Source: Photobacterium frigidiphilum
GTDB taxonomy: Bacteria > Pseudomonadota > Gammaproteobacteria > Enterobacterales > Vibrionaceae
Length of the DNA: 64,000 nucleotides
Assembly (NCBI RefSeq): GCF_003025615.1
Contig: NZ_PYMJ01000035.1
Location: 1-64,000, forward strand
Direction of reading: 5' to 3'
Part shown: positions 1 through 8,113 of the stretch, in pieces
How positions within the stretch are numbered: position 1 is the stretch's first letter
Layout: each line of letters starts with the position of its first letter
Notes under the pieces: generated by a model
Told to the model about the DNA's origin: nothing
Seen by the model: the letters and a program-made list of their open reading frames with translations, nothing else
The model's database searches: none
Position numbers and translations under genes: made by a program

Positions 1-105
1 AATAATCTTCTTGTTCATGATTATATCGCAACCTGCTTGCAGCAGATTGCTGAAAAACCGAATAATATTGACGCGTTGCTGCCATGGAATATTAAGCATA
101 GCTAG
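1..105 (+). CDS. IS66-family transposase, C-terminal fragment (5' end outside window)
   Basis: The reading frame is open from base 1 to a TAG at 103-105 and encodes 34 residues. It contains HDYIATCLQQIAEKP and ends NIDALLPWNIKHS. The LLPWN signature close to the C-terminus is characteristic of the IS66 transposase (TnpC) C-terminal domain. The catalytic DDE region would lie upstream, outside the window. Whether the full element is intact cannot be judged here. No accessory IS66 genes (tnpA/tnpB) are visible. Confidence 0.75.
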   Translation, partial: NNLLVHDYIATCLQQIAEKPNNIDALLPWNIKHS

Positions 106-127
106 GTGTCGTTGCCCAGACGCTTAC
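1..127 (+). mobile_element. right end of an IS66-family insertion sequence
   Basis: The first 35 codons read as the C-terminus of an IS66-type transposase. The coding end is followed by a terminal sequence whose reverse complement starts GTAAGCGTCTGGGCAAC, the GTAAGCG-type end usual for IS66 elements. The element is inferred to end at base 127, because mltD homology begins immediately after it. The predicted 8-bp target duplication would start with CCTTGTTT at 128-135. The other copy and the left end lie outside the window, so the element is seen only in part. Confidence 0.8.
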
Positions 128-647
128 CCTTGTTTGAATGGGCAAACTGATCAAAAGAGCTTTCAATAAAAGGAAGCAGCACTATTTCTGTCGGTAAACC
201 ACGTTTCTGTACTTCTTCATACATCAGGTATAGAAAAGGTTCAGCACGTTTAGACACCGTTTTAATGTGTAAGGGGTTATCGACAAACCAATTTCGGTAA
301 TATCGAATACGTTTGTTATTAGGTACAGGCAGTGAAAAAGACTCTCCCATTACGTTCCACAAATCGGGTGCGGAATGAGGGGGAATTGTTGTACTATTAA
401 ATGTCTGACTATTTAAATGCTTAAGGTCTATATGTTCATATGTAGGCTGGCTGTTTCTCTTACCAGTAGCAATAAAAAAACCTTCTTGTTGCTGATGAGA
501 TATAGGGCACTTTCGGCCAAGTTCACTTGTGTTTATAACAATTAAATCTTCACTTTCTGAGTGGTTACTATTCGCTGTATCGACACTTTGTAGCCCTTGG
601 CAACCAGAGATAATAAGAGTAAAAAACAATATTAGAAGCCACTGCAT
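102..647 (-). pseudogene. mltD: truncated membrane-bound lytic murein transglycosylase D (mltD) disrupted by IS66
   Basis: The frame starts with a lipoprotein signal (MQWLLILFFTLIISGC, lipobox ISGC). Around residues 95-175 it matches the MltD N-terminal part: DLWNVMGESFSLPVP, a YYRNWFVDNP block and EIVLLPFIESSFDQFAHS. The last block holds the usual catalytic glutamate of family 1 transglycosylases. Homology stops at base 128. The final seven residues (KRLGNDT) and the stop are read from the IS66 terminal repeat. The rest of the SLT domain and all LysM repeats are missing, so the protein should be inactive unless the remainder continues left of the insertion sequence. Sequence between mltD and the next gene is AT-rich with no gene. 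Confidence 0.85.
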
Positions 648-926
648 ATTAATACCATCTACGACTAATCAATGTGATACACCTTGTTAATGATATTTAA
701 TTATTATCAACAAGCATAAATATGTCATTGATAAAAATATAGCATGAATTATTTGCGTTGTTTATTAATGAAGATGTCAATGATTAAAATCTTGGCAATG
801 AGACAATATTTATTGTTAATGATGGGGGACATAACTGATACGTAAGAAGTACGATTCGATTATCACTTTGAAAAAACCAGCTATTATCTATACATATAAT
901 TGATAGTACTATTAATAGGAAATGGT

Positions 927-1448
927 ATGGAGATAACTCGTTATCCGGTAGGAACCATTCTTAAAGTTCGTTGCTTATCATATTGGCACTATGGCATGGC
1001 TGATGGGAGAGGTGGGGTAATACACAATTCAAAAAAACGTAGGCAAGTACAGTTTGATACGTTATATGAGTTTTCAGAAGGTAGAGCCATTTTGGTTAGT
1101 TCAATTACCAGTGATGAACCAGAGAAAGCATATTTCTATGCTCAACAATATTTAGGTACTCCCTATAATTTATTCAATCGTAATTGCGAACAATTTGTTC
1201 GTCAATCGCATGGCTTGCCTGTTGAGTGCACTCAATTTCAACGATTATTTGTACTATTATTTGCTGGGCTTCTTATTACGGGAACTGAAAATAGGCTAAT
1301 TAAATTAGCGGGGGTTGGCTTGCTCGTTGGCGGTATAATCGCGCCCGCAGAAAAGCGACCTTATCGACGGGCGATTGCGGGGGCTCGTCTGACCGTAGGG
1401 GGGGCGATTGTGCTTTCTAAGGTATTGCGACTAGTTTTTCGCCGTTAG
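927..1448 (+). CDS. LRAT-like (permuted NlpC/P60) domain protein with hydrophobic C-terminus
   Basis: The protein has 173 residues. The N-terminal half carries the signatures of the lecithin:retinol acyltransferase-like branch of the NlpC/P60 superfamily: a histidine block (YWHYGMADGRGGVIH) and, about 65 residues on, the nucleophile block FNRNCEQFVR with the NCE(Q/H)F pattern. The C-terminal third has two glycine-rich hydrophobic stretches (LFVLLFAGLLITG and LAGVGLLVGGIIA) that could anchor it in membrane, then a basic tail. The ATG at 927 is preferred to an in-frame TTG at 900 because AGGA lies six bases upstream of the ATG. Family members act as acyltransferases or lipases on lipids. The substrate here is unknown. 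It stands alone between mltD and the PHA granule genes. Confidence 0.7.
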   Translation: MEITRYPVGTILKVRCLSYWHYGMADGRGGVIHNSKKRRQVQFDTLYEFSEGRAILVSSITSDEPEKAYFYAQQYLGTPYNLFNRNCEQFVRQSHGLPVECTQFQRLFVLLFAGLLITGTENRLIKLAGVGLLVGGIIAPAEKRPYRRAIAGARLTVGGAIVLSKVLRLVFRR

Positions 1449-1575
1449 TATGACTTTTTCGCTGTTAGTGTGTTTTTTTGTGGTTTAGTAATATTTTGGT
1501 CTATTCTTTTTCACTGTAGTAAGTCAAATTTGGACTATTCGATCTGTAGCACAGACATTGACTTGATATCACGTT

Positions 1576-1902
1576 ATGTTAAAAAGACGTAACAGAGTAT
1601 TTGCACTAAAAAATGGAAAGAAAGTGACTATTTTAATCGAACGAGAACATGACCTACATATTGATGACGTTGCTGTCATGTCAGAACAAATCGCTGATGA
1701 GCTTGCTAATAAGTACGGAATAGAATGGTCTTGGCAAGATGACCGTTTGATTATTGATCATATGTCAGCCCGTGGTTTTCTTCATTCTCAGCATGGAAAA
1801 ATTACCATTCAATTGAAATTAGGCTTTGCTGCTAGCCTTTTTGCTTCAAGTATTGAAAACAGTATTTCTAAACGTCTTGATCAGCTACTGATTACGCAAT
1901 AA
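1576..1902 (+). CDS. polyhydroxyalkanoic acid system family protein
   Basis: A 108-residue protein with no signal peptide or membrane segment. The layout matches the small PHA-system family (PHA_gran_rgn type): a charged start, the block DDVAVMSEQIADELANKYGIEWSWQDDRLIIDH, a glycine-containing turn (SARGFLHSQHGKITIQLKLG) and an amphipathic tail. It lies just upstream of two phasin genes on the same strand, about 240 bp away, which supports a role at the surface of polyhydroxyalkanoate granules or in their regulation. Its biochemical activity is not established. No recognisable ribosome site decides the start, but the frame has no better alternative. Confidence 0.75.
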   Translation: MLKRRNRVFALKNGKKVTILIEREHDLHIDDVAVMSEQIADELANKYGIEWSWQDDRLIIDHMSARGFLHSQHGKITIQLKLGFAASLFASSIENSISKRLDQLLITQ

Positions 1903-2145
1903 TCTCTTTTTGTGTATACCCAAGCTACCTTCCCTTTTACTTACCGAGTTATTATTTAATTAAAATAACTCGGTTACCTCTTTAGCTTATTATTTTTCTT
2001 TATTCTTCAAATATTTGATCTCGCCCACGATAAATTGCTGTTTTAGTAAGAACATTCTAATTGAAATTCCTATTCTAGTTACAAGCAGTCAGGCAATACC
2101 CACTGACTGACAGTCGAATTAACAGTAATCCCGGAGGACGCAACA

Positions 2146-2871
2146 ATGAGCATCTTTAAACAGACTGCAGATGAATCAAGCAAAGAGAAAAAGCTTGTAC
2201 GTGATGCCATGGTCTACAACATTTGGTTAGCAGGATTAGGTGCTTATGCGAAAAGTGCCGATGAAGTTAATCAACTGTCAGGTAAAGGAAAAAGCCTTTT
2301 TGATGAGTTAATTGAGCGTGGTCGTTCAGTTGAATCGAATACAAAAGAACGTGTACATACAGCACGTAGCCAAACATCAGTCGCTATTGAAGAACGTATG
2401 CATCAAATGGTGCAAGGTTTCATCGGTATTGATAATGAACGTTTAGATCGTGTTGATGACAAAATTGATCAACTAACAGCCAATATTGAAGCGCTATTAG
2501 TTCGTCAACAAGAAGGCAAACCTGCAGTAAAAAAAACTGTAGCGAAAGAGCCAGCAAATAAAGCAGCTAAAGCACCCGCAACACGTGGAAAAAAACCAGG
2601 CGTTGCGCGTCGTAAAGCAGTAGCGATTGCTGAAGAAAAAAAAGAAACACTTTCAGGAAAAGCAGTAGTGGCAAATTCTGAAGTAAAGCAGGAAACCGTA
2701 GTAGCTAAAGCTGTTGTTGCTGATTCTATTGCGGATAAACCAAAAACTGACGCTAAGTCTGCCGTAGTAAAAACTGAACTGGCAAAAACTGAGTCAATGA
2801 ATGAAAAACCAGAAGCAGGAACTACTGCTGGCAATCAATCTGTTGTTACAAAGCCAGTGGAAGTGAATTAA
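2146..2871 (+). CDS. phasin family protein, PhaF-like with Lys/Ala-rich C-terminal tail
   Basis: The protein has 241 residues. Residues 15-130 form the phasin domain: NIWLAGLGAYAKSADEV, then FDELIERGRSVE and IDNERLDRVDDKIDQLTANIEAL, a helical coiled-coil region. From about residue 125 the sequence becomes low-complexity and rich in K, A, V and E (for example KAPATRGKKPGVARRKA). This resembles the histone-like DNA-binding tail of Pseudomonas PhaF, which helps distribute PHA granules at division. The ribosome site CCGGAGGA precedes the ATG. The next gene, 100 bp on, is a short phasin without the tail. No phaC synthase lies in the window, so the polymer pathway must be encoded elsewhere. The tail is more acidic toward its end than in PhaF, so DNA binding is only likely. 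Confidence 0.8.
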   Translation: MSIFKQTADESSKEKKLVRDAMVYNIWLAGLGAYAKSADEVNQLSGKGKSLFDELIERGRSVESNTKERVHTARSQTSVAIEERMHQMVQGFIGIDNERLDRVDDKIDQLTANIEALLVRQQEGKPAVKKTVAKEPANKAAKAPATRGKKPGVARRKAVAIAEEKKETLSGKAVVANSEVKQETVVAKAVVADSIADKPKTDAKSAVVKTELAKTESMNEKPEAGTTAGNQSVVTKPVEVN

Positions 2872-2974
2872 TACGCGCTATATACCGATGAGCTTATGCA
2901 TAAAATGGTGAGCTTAAAAGAAGACTTAGCGAGATTATCTTATACAGATCAGCGTTTATACGCAGGAGATTATT

Positions 2975-3334
2975 ATGATTGATAAAACAGTAGCAAAAGC
3001 GGCAAAAAATGTCGTAGAAAGTGGCGAAGGTGTTGCTCGCAATATTTGGCTTGCAGGTTTAGGTCTATATAGCCGCACACTTGAAGAAGCTCAACAAATT
3101 AACGATAAAACGAATACTGCATTTGATGAACTTGTTGAACGCGGCAAAGAAGTTGAAGTTCAAGCGAAAGAGTGCATTGGTAAAAATGCAGAAAAAGCGA
3201 CTGACGAAGTTGAAGCAGGTATGAATGATTTATTCTATCGCTTAAGTGGTGTTGATCGTGAAAAGCTAGATCGTATGGACGACAAAATCGACAAACTAAC
3301 ATCAGCAGTTGAAAAGCTAGCAGAAGTAGAATAA
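2975..3334 (+). CDS. phasin family protein, short PhaI-like
   Basis: The protein has 119 residues and is a paralog of the preceding gene. It shares NIWLAGLGLYSRTLEEAQ, FDELVERGKEVE and VDREKLDRMDDKIDKL, but ends straight after the coiled coil and lacks the Lys/Ala tail. Such small phasins coat polyhydroxyalkanoate granules and control their size and number. AGGAG lies seven bases before the ATG. Synteny with the larger phasin (a PhaI/PhaF-like pair in the opposite order) and the terminator at 3458 suggest the two genes are co-transcribed. The function is inferred from the family. Confidence 0.8.
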   Translation: MIDKTVAKAAKNVVESGEGVARNIWLAGLGLYSRTLEEAQQINDKTNTAFDELVERGKEVEVQAKECIGKNAEKATDEVEAGMNDLFYRLSGVDREKLDRMDDKIDKLTSAVEKLAEVE

Positions 3335-3725
3335 CTATAATTTACACAGGGTTACGGGTTTATAAGCCAGCCAAGCCAGACAATAATGTAACCCTGATAG
3401 CATATATAGACTGAGTTATAAGAGATTTTTCTAACAACGTTAGTTATATGCTTTTTAAGGTTGCGCGTGTGCCATGCACGCGCACCTCTTTTTGTTTGTG
3501 AGTTTTTGTTTTAAATATTGTTGTCATGCCAACAATGGCGAGCTGGTTGTGACAATTCTATGTATTAGGACAGGGCAAAAGGACAGTAATAATCTATATT
3601 ATTACGACGTATGTCACTTAACGTTTACTGCCATGCATTAAGCCGATAGGTTATTGATGAACTTTTATTTATAAGATTCATAGCCTAAAGTACTAATAAA
3701 GAATGTAAAATTTAAGGGGGGAGTT
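3335..3725. other. intergenic region between phasins and esterase
   Basis: No gene is seen. Close after the phasin stop there is a 9-bp inverted repeat (CAGGGTTAC at 3347-3355 and GTAACCCTG at 3388-3396, loop 32 nt). A rho-independent terminator follows at 3458-3493. The remainder presumably holds the promoter of the esterase gene. Confidence 0.6.
3458..3493 (+). terminator. rho-independent terminator after phasin genes
   Basis: A GC-rich stem (AGGTTGCGCGTG pairing with CACGCGCACCT, one bulged T) with a 7-nt loop is followed by CTTTTTG. It fits the end of the PHA granule transcript. Confidence 0.8.
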
Positions 3726-4661
3726 ATGTACAGTTGGCGTACCAGAGCATTCAACAAAGTTTTATCACGCGTCATGCGCCAGCGCCTTGCGAGTTGTCAC
3801 TCCACATTAGAAATGCGTGAACTTATTAGGAATATTGATAGCTACGGCGCACTCATTAGCATGCCTAAAGGAATGGAAGTTACCCCTACCAAATTTGCTA
3901 GCATCAGCTGTGATTGGGTCGATATGCCTAAAAGCAGTGGTAATAAAATCATTTTGTATTTTCATGGTGGCGGTTTTTGTTTCCATAGCCCCAATACCCA
4001 TAATGCTTTCTTGGCCAGATTATCCAATGCAACCAAATCACGTGGTTTAATGGTTAATTACAGCTTGGCACCAGAATCCCCATACCCGATAGCGGCTGAT
4101 GAATGTTACGCTGTTTATAATGAGTTATTACGTCAAGGGTATTTACCGCATCAAATTGTAATTGCTGGCGATTCTGCTGGTGGAAATCTTGCATTAACAA
4201 CGGCTATTCGCTTGCGTGAAGCAAAGCAGCCAATGCCTGCAGCTCTCGTGCTTATGTCACCGGTTACAGATATGGCTGTAACGGGAGAGTCTGCGTTTAC
4301 AAAAAGTAAAGATGATCCTTTTTTCGATTTAAGCAGCTTATTGTTGATGAGAAATAACTACATCGGATTGCAAAACCCTTGTGAGCCTGATGTCTCTCCT
4401 TTTTATGCCGATTTACATGGATTGCCACCTACTTTTATCACCGCTGGTACGGAAGAGGTCCTAATGGATGATGCTAAACGTACCGCCAATAAAATGAGTG
4501 AAGCAGGGGGAGATGTAACGATCAACATCGTTAAAGGGGTACCTCATGTATATCCATTATTTTATCAGCTAACCGAAGCACGTGAAGCCATTAAGCTTAT
4601 GTCTGAATATATTATAGATAAATATAAAGAAGCTAAGCCAGTAACGAAAAAAGCCAGCTAA
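3726..4661 (+). CDS. alpha/beta hydrolase, hormone-sensitive-lipase (acetyl esterase) family
   Basis: The protein has 311 residues and looks cytoplasmic. It has the oxyanion-hole motif HGGGFCF near residue 80, the nucleophile elbow GDSAGGNLA near residue 145, an acidic residue in GTEEVLMDD and the catalytic histidine in GVPHVYPLF. Together these make the Ser-Asp-His triad and HGGG signature of bacterial HSL-type esterases. Substrates are probably short or medium acyl esters. A strong ribosome site (AAGGGGGGAG) precedes the ATG. It appears to be a single-gene unit. Proximity to the PHA genes raises an accessory role in polyester or lipid turnover, but nothing in the sequence shows this. Confidence 0.85.
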   Translation: MYSWRTRAFNKVLSRVMRQRLASCHSTLEMRELIRNIDSYGALISMPKGMEVTPTKFASISCDWVDMPKSSGNKIILYFHGGGFCFHSPNTHNAFLARLSNATKSRGLMVNYSLAPESPYPIAADECYAVYNELLRQGYLPHQIVIAGDSAGGNLALTTAIRLREAKQPMPAALVLMSPVTDMAVTGESAFTKSKDDPFFDLSSLLLMRNNYIGLQNPCEPDVSPFYADLHGLPPTFITAGTEEVLMDDAKRTANKMSEAGGDVTINIVKGVPHVYPLFYQLTEAREAIKLMSEYIIDKYKEAKPVTKKAS

Positions 4662-4882
4662 CACCTTTCTTTCTGATAGCCTTTTTAACCGAAGGCTACC
4701 TTCCTAAAATCCCTCCTTAACAGATCCGTGATCTTGCCCTGATAAAGATGTGATCAACACCATACTGTCACGAAATAACGATAAGATAAGTATTCTGGTC
4801 TGTGCAGTTTTAGCGTCATTTAGATGTAGATTAATGCTATAGCTAGCCCAAAGGGCACGAAAGAATTAAGAAAGGTAACCAA

Positions 4883-5302
4883 ATGAATAATGCAAACGTG
4901 TTAATGGTTGATGAAAAATACCAATCCTACCCTGAGGGGATTCGAGACAAGTTATTATCACTGCGTCAATTAGTGATTGATGTATCAAAGAAAATTGATT
5001 TGCCAGCGCAAGTTCAAGAAACAATCAATGCTAACGAACCCAGCTTTGTTGTTGATGGTGGTAGCCCGATTCGTATTGATTGGAAATCACAGACGCCCAA
5101 TCAATATGCAATGTATTTTCAATGTAAAACTAAATTGGTCGATACATTTAAAGAATTATATGACGATACTTTCCGTTTTGATGATGATAAAGGCATTGTT
5201 TTTACCGTTGACGATGACATTGCAACCCGTGAATTAGCACACTGCATTTCATTGTCGTTACGTTATCATCAAATTAAACACTTACCGCTGCTAGGCGTGT
5301 AG
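4883..5302 (+). CDS. DUF1801 domain-containing protein
   Basis: A 139-residue protein of the DUF1801 (YdhG-like) fold. It starts with a helical block (YPEGIRDKLLSLRQLVIDVSKKI), continues with EPSFVVDGGSPIRIDWK and YAMYFQCKTKLVDTFKELY, and ends in a helical C-terminus. The family is widespread, has no assigned reaction, and lacks catalytic-looking residues here. AAGGTAACC precedes the ATG as a ribosome site. It is monocistronic. The domain assignment is from pattern recognition only. Confidence 0.75.
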   Translation: MNNANVLMVDEKYQSYPEGIRDKLLSLRQLVIDVSKKIDLPAQVQETINANEPSFVVDGGSPIRIDWKSQTPNQYAMYFQCKTKLVDTFKELYDDTFRFDDDKGIVFTVDDDIATRELAHCISLSLRYHQIKHLPLLGV

Positions 5303-5447
5303 CATTTTGAATCAATCCTAAGCAGTTGATACCGGAAGATGCCAAATAGCATTTGTTAACGTTGTGAATTACGTCGAATTAAGTAACTATACCGCTATAT
5401 AAATTGTCGCCTAAGAAGTGTGGCAATAAGACAATATGGGAAAAAGT

Positions 5448-6197
5448 ATGGCGAAGAAATTTTACGTTGTTTGGGCTGGTCGAGAAACCGGTGTTTTCAC
5501 AAGTTGGCCATATACGAAAAAGCTCGTCGATAAATTTCCGCAAGCACGTTATAAGTCATTTCCTACAGAGCAAGAAGCTGAAGCCGCATTTGCATCTGGG
5601 CGTGTAAGTACCCCAAGATCATCAGTTAAAAAGACTGCGCCTAAGCCGTCTGAATCTCTTGCGCCTAAAACGGCTAATTTTGAAGTTAATATCTATTGTG
5701 ATGGCGCGTGCGATCCTAACCCGGGTAAATCAGGCTCTGGTGTTGCAGTGTATCGTGATGGTGCGTTAGCTGAGCTTTGGTATGGTTTATATAACCCAAT
5801 GGGCACTAATAACACGGCAGAGCTAAATGCACTGCATCAATCGTTGCTTATTGCCAAGCAGGAAATTGAGAAAGGTCTTCGCGTTCAAGTATTAGCGGAT
5901 TCTCAGTATGCGATTAATTGTTTAACGTTGTGGGCATATAGCTGGAAAACAAAAGGCTGGAAGCGAAAAGTCGCAGGGGATATCAAAAACCTTGAATTGA
6001 TTCAGCAAGCTCATGCACTTTACGACGCAATCAAAAATCGCGTAGTGGTATCACACGTAAAAGCGCACATTGGTGTTGAGGGCAATGAACTTGCCGATCG
6101 CATGTCGGTATATGGCGCCGATCAAGAGCAACATGATTTTTGCCAGTACTCAGAGGCATTAGATATAGAAAAAGTCTTGAATTACAAACGTGGTTAG
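5448..6197 (+). CDS. ribonuclease HI with N-terminal viroplasmin (caulimovirus-type) domain
   Basis: The protein has 249 residues. Residues 1-50 are a viroplasmin/RHBD domain (KFYVVWAGRETGVFTSW, YKSFPTEQEAEAAF), which binds RNA-DNA hybrids and raises processivity. A short basic linker follows. The RNase H fold begins near 75: EVNIYCDGACDPNPGKSG (first Asp), NTAELNAL (Glu), VLADSQYAI (Asp) and VSHVKAHIGVEGNELAD (last Asp). All four metal-binding acidic residues are present. The enzyme cleaves RNA in RNA-DNA hybrids. Start 5448 (MAKKFYVVW) is preferred to an in-frame ATG at 5436 because GGA lies six bases upstream. A strong shared terminator follows. Confidence 0.88.
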   Translation: MAKKFYVVWAGRETGVFTSWPYTKKLVDKFPQARYKSFPTEQEAEAAFASGRVSTPRSSVKKTAPKPSESLAPKTANFEVNIYCDGACDPNPGKSGSGVAVYRDGALAELWYGLYNPMGTNNTAELNALHQSLLIAKQEIEKGLRVQVLADSQYAINCLTLWAYSWKTKGWKRKVAGDIKNLELIQQAHALYDAIKNRVVVSHVKAHIGVEGNELADRMSVYGADQEQHDFCQYSEALDIEKVLNYKRG

Positions 6198-6236
6198 TAC
6201 GTTTGTATGCCTGAATAAAAAGCGCTTTGAATAGCA

Positions 6237-6285
6237 AACGGGTCGTTAAGTCGGATTATAAACCGATTTAACGACCCGTTTTTGT
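6237..6285. terminator. bidirectional rho-independent terminator between RNase HI and pbpG
   Basis: A long hairpin: arm 6237-6249 (AACGGGTCGTTAA) pairs perfectly with 6268-6280, and TCGG/CCGA extends it inward. T-runs occur on both strands. It separates the two convergent genes. Confidence 0.9.
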
Positions 6286-6323
6286 AACGATTATACGTTT
6301 TTGTAACTTTGATAAAAAAAGAA

Positions 6324-7220
6324 TTAGCCTTTCAAATCAGCCAGTTTTACTTGTTGGTAGTTTTTTGCTGAATCAGAAATTTTGCCGCTATTACCGGTTT
6401 GTAGCCATTTTTTAATGCGACCTGCATCGCCAATAGGGGTGAGCTTGCCTTGCGCATCAAGCATTACCATTAAAATTTCTTTACCATCAATTTTTGTGAT
6501 CATTGTTAAACAATGACCAGCAATGTCTAAATAACCTGTTTTGGTCATTTCTACATCCCATTTTTTACCACGAGCCAAAACATTCGTATTGGTGTAACCC
6601 AATTTATACTTTGGCTTAGAAAAGTAAACGGTGTGAACGGGCGTTGTACTGTATTCACGGATCTTCGCGTATTTATACGCGGCTTTTGCCATCTTATTTA
6701 TGTCTGAAGCTGTCGATACGTTTTTAGAATCGAGACCTGAACTATCCACAAACGTTGTGTTGGTCATACCTAAAGCTTTGGCTTTCGCATTCATGGCTTT
6801 AATAAATGCGTCGTAGCCACTAGGGTAGTTCCCTGCCAGTGCTGCCGCAGCCAAGTTTTCAGATGACATAAGTGCAATGTGTATAGTTTCGCCACGGCTT
6901 AATCGTGATTCCATACGAATACGTGTGTAACCGTTATACATCCGTTTTTTATCAATAGGCTTGAAGGTTATTTTCTCATCTAAAGGTAGTTTTGCATCTA
7001 GCGTAACCATTGCTGTCATAAGCTTAGTAATAGAGGCCAATGGCATTACCACGTTCTGGTTCTTTTTATATAAGGTTTTGCCAGATTTTAAATCGGTCAC
7101 ATAAGTACTGACTGACGCTGTTTGAATGTTATTGGGATCTAATTTGGCAGTCGTGGCATGTGCGGAAGTGGCGATACTTACGCTTACCAGGGAAAAAATG
7201 AATAATAATGCTCTGCCCAC
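6324..7220 (-). CDS. pbpG: D-alanyl-D-alanine endopeptidase (PBP7/8)
   Basis: A 298-residue S11 family penicillin-binding protein. It has a signal peptide (ALLFIFSLVSVSIATSAHA), the active-site ASITKLMTA (SxxK), the second motif SSEN (SxN) and MTKTGYLD (KTG), in the usual order. PBP7 cleaves meso-DAP-D-Ala cross-links in periplasmic peptidoglycan. The start is the GTG at 7220: AAGGAGC sits just upstream, and this places the signal peptide at the N-terminus. Longer in-frame starts (to 7307) would add 29 residues that do not fit a signal peptide. The gene stands alone and converges with RNase HI. Confidence 0.88.
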   Translation of the reverse strand: MGRALLFIFSLVSVSIATSAHATTAKLDPNNIQTASVSTYVTDLKSGKTLYKKNQNVVMPLASITKLMTAMVTLDAKLPLDEKITFKPIDKKRMYNGYTRIRMESRLSRGETIHIALMSSENLAAAALAGNYPSGYDAFIKAMNAKAKALGMTNTTFVDSSGLDSKNVSTASDINKMAKAAYKYAKIREYSTTPVHTVYFSKPKYKLGYTNTNVLARGKKWDVEMTKTGYLDIAGHCLTMITKIDGKEILMVMLDAQGKLTPIGDAGRIKKWLQTGNSGKISDSAKNYQQVKLADLKG

Positions 7221-7453
7221 AATTGCTCCTTGAGGATGAAATAGTCGAAATGGATAAAAAAGGAAAGAGTGCATTGTTCCCTTTAATGCCCAATACGTGC
7301 AAGTCAAGTTTATGTAAAAAAGTGCAAATGTGCTGGATAATTAAGCAGTCAGGCGCAGGTTTTAATGAAACGCAATGCAATTAGATGAATCAATATGCAG
7401 TGTGTGGATTATAATGAGAAAGTATGCCTGACGAGTGTTGGTGAGGAGGCCAT

Positions 7454-7810
7454 ATGAAAACGGAACAATTGGAAAAATACCTACTTAGCTTGAAAGGGGC
7501 TCAAGGTTGCTATCCTTTCGGTCCTGAAGCATACGTATTTAAAGTGATGGGGAAAATGTTTGCACTCACTGCTATCCATAATGGCATACCCAGTATCACG
7601 CTAAAGTGCCTTCCTGCTGATGGTGATTTTTTAGTTCATGAGTTTGACTCTATCATTCCTGGGTATCATATGAGTAAGCAGCATTGGATAACAATTGCTT
7701 TAACGGGTGAGTTATCAGAAAGTATGCTGCAAGACTTAGCCGACAAATCTTATAATCTGGTCGTGAGTAAATTAACACGTGTTAATAAAGAAGCATTGTC
7801 TGCGTTATAA
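7454..7810 (+). CDS. MmcQ/YjbR family protein
   Basis: A 118-residue protein with the YjbR/CyaY-like fold pattern. It begins with a helical start (EQLEKYLLSLKGAQGCYPFGPEAYVFKVMGK) and ends in HWITIALTGELSESMLQDLADKSYNLVVSKL. The family is often called DNA-binding by analogy, but the function is unproven. GAGGAGG six bases before the ATG gives a strong start. No operon partner. Confidence 0.8.
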   Translation: MKTEQLEKYLLSLKGAQGCYPFGPEAYVFKVMGKMFALTAIHNGIPSITLKCLPADGDFLVHEFDSIIPGYHMSKQHWITIALTGELSESMLQDLADKSYNLVVSKLTRVNKEALSAL

Positions 7811-7863
7811 GCGTGTTTCTGTTTGTCGAATCAGCCAAGCAGCAGGGTTACATATAACGGTGA

Positions 7864-8040
7864 ACCCAATCGATAGGTATCATTCTACGTCCGCTAGCCT
7901 TCTATGAAAGCGACGGAGGTAATAATGATGCCGATGGTACAGAAAATAGAGAATGGCACAGTGTAGTGATGGGGTTCGGGAATATTGCACTAACTGATAT
8001 AGAACCTACTATCGCTCAATTAGCCGACGTTTTTGATTAA
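7864..8040 (+). pseudogene. remnant of a MocR-type (GntR/aminotransferase-like) regulator, C-terminal end
   Basis: A 58-codon open frame with no start codon, closed by an in-frame TGA just upstream. It contains SIGIILRPLAFYE and VVMGFGNIALTDIEPTIAQ before the stop. The pattern (V/I)xxRPLxxYY, then xxxLGFxNxxxxxIExxxxxLAxxF, is the end of the aminotransferase-like domain in MocR regulators. No upstream part of such a gene is present, so this reads as the surviving 3' tail of a deleted gene. Assignment is by motif memory. The rest of 7811-8113 holds only the terminator at 8051. Confidence 0.5.
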
Positions 8041-8045
8041 GGTTT

Positions 8046-8071
8046 AAAAAAGCCAGCTCATTGAGCTGGCT
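8046..8071 (-). terminator. rho-independent terminator for the exported coiled-coil gene
   Basis: A perfect 10-bp stem (AGCCAGCTCA/TGAGCTGGCT, one-base centre) has a T-run on the minus-strand side only. It fits the end of the gene at 8114-9079. Confidence 0.75.
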
Positions 8072-8113
8072 GGTGATGCTAGTGACGTCAGTCTTTAAAG
8101 AGGGGGTATAGGT

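Noticed and set aside
7129-7380. Minus-strand frame upstream of pbpG
   Set aside because: It overlaps the pbpG signal peptide in another frame and has no coding signature.
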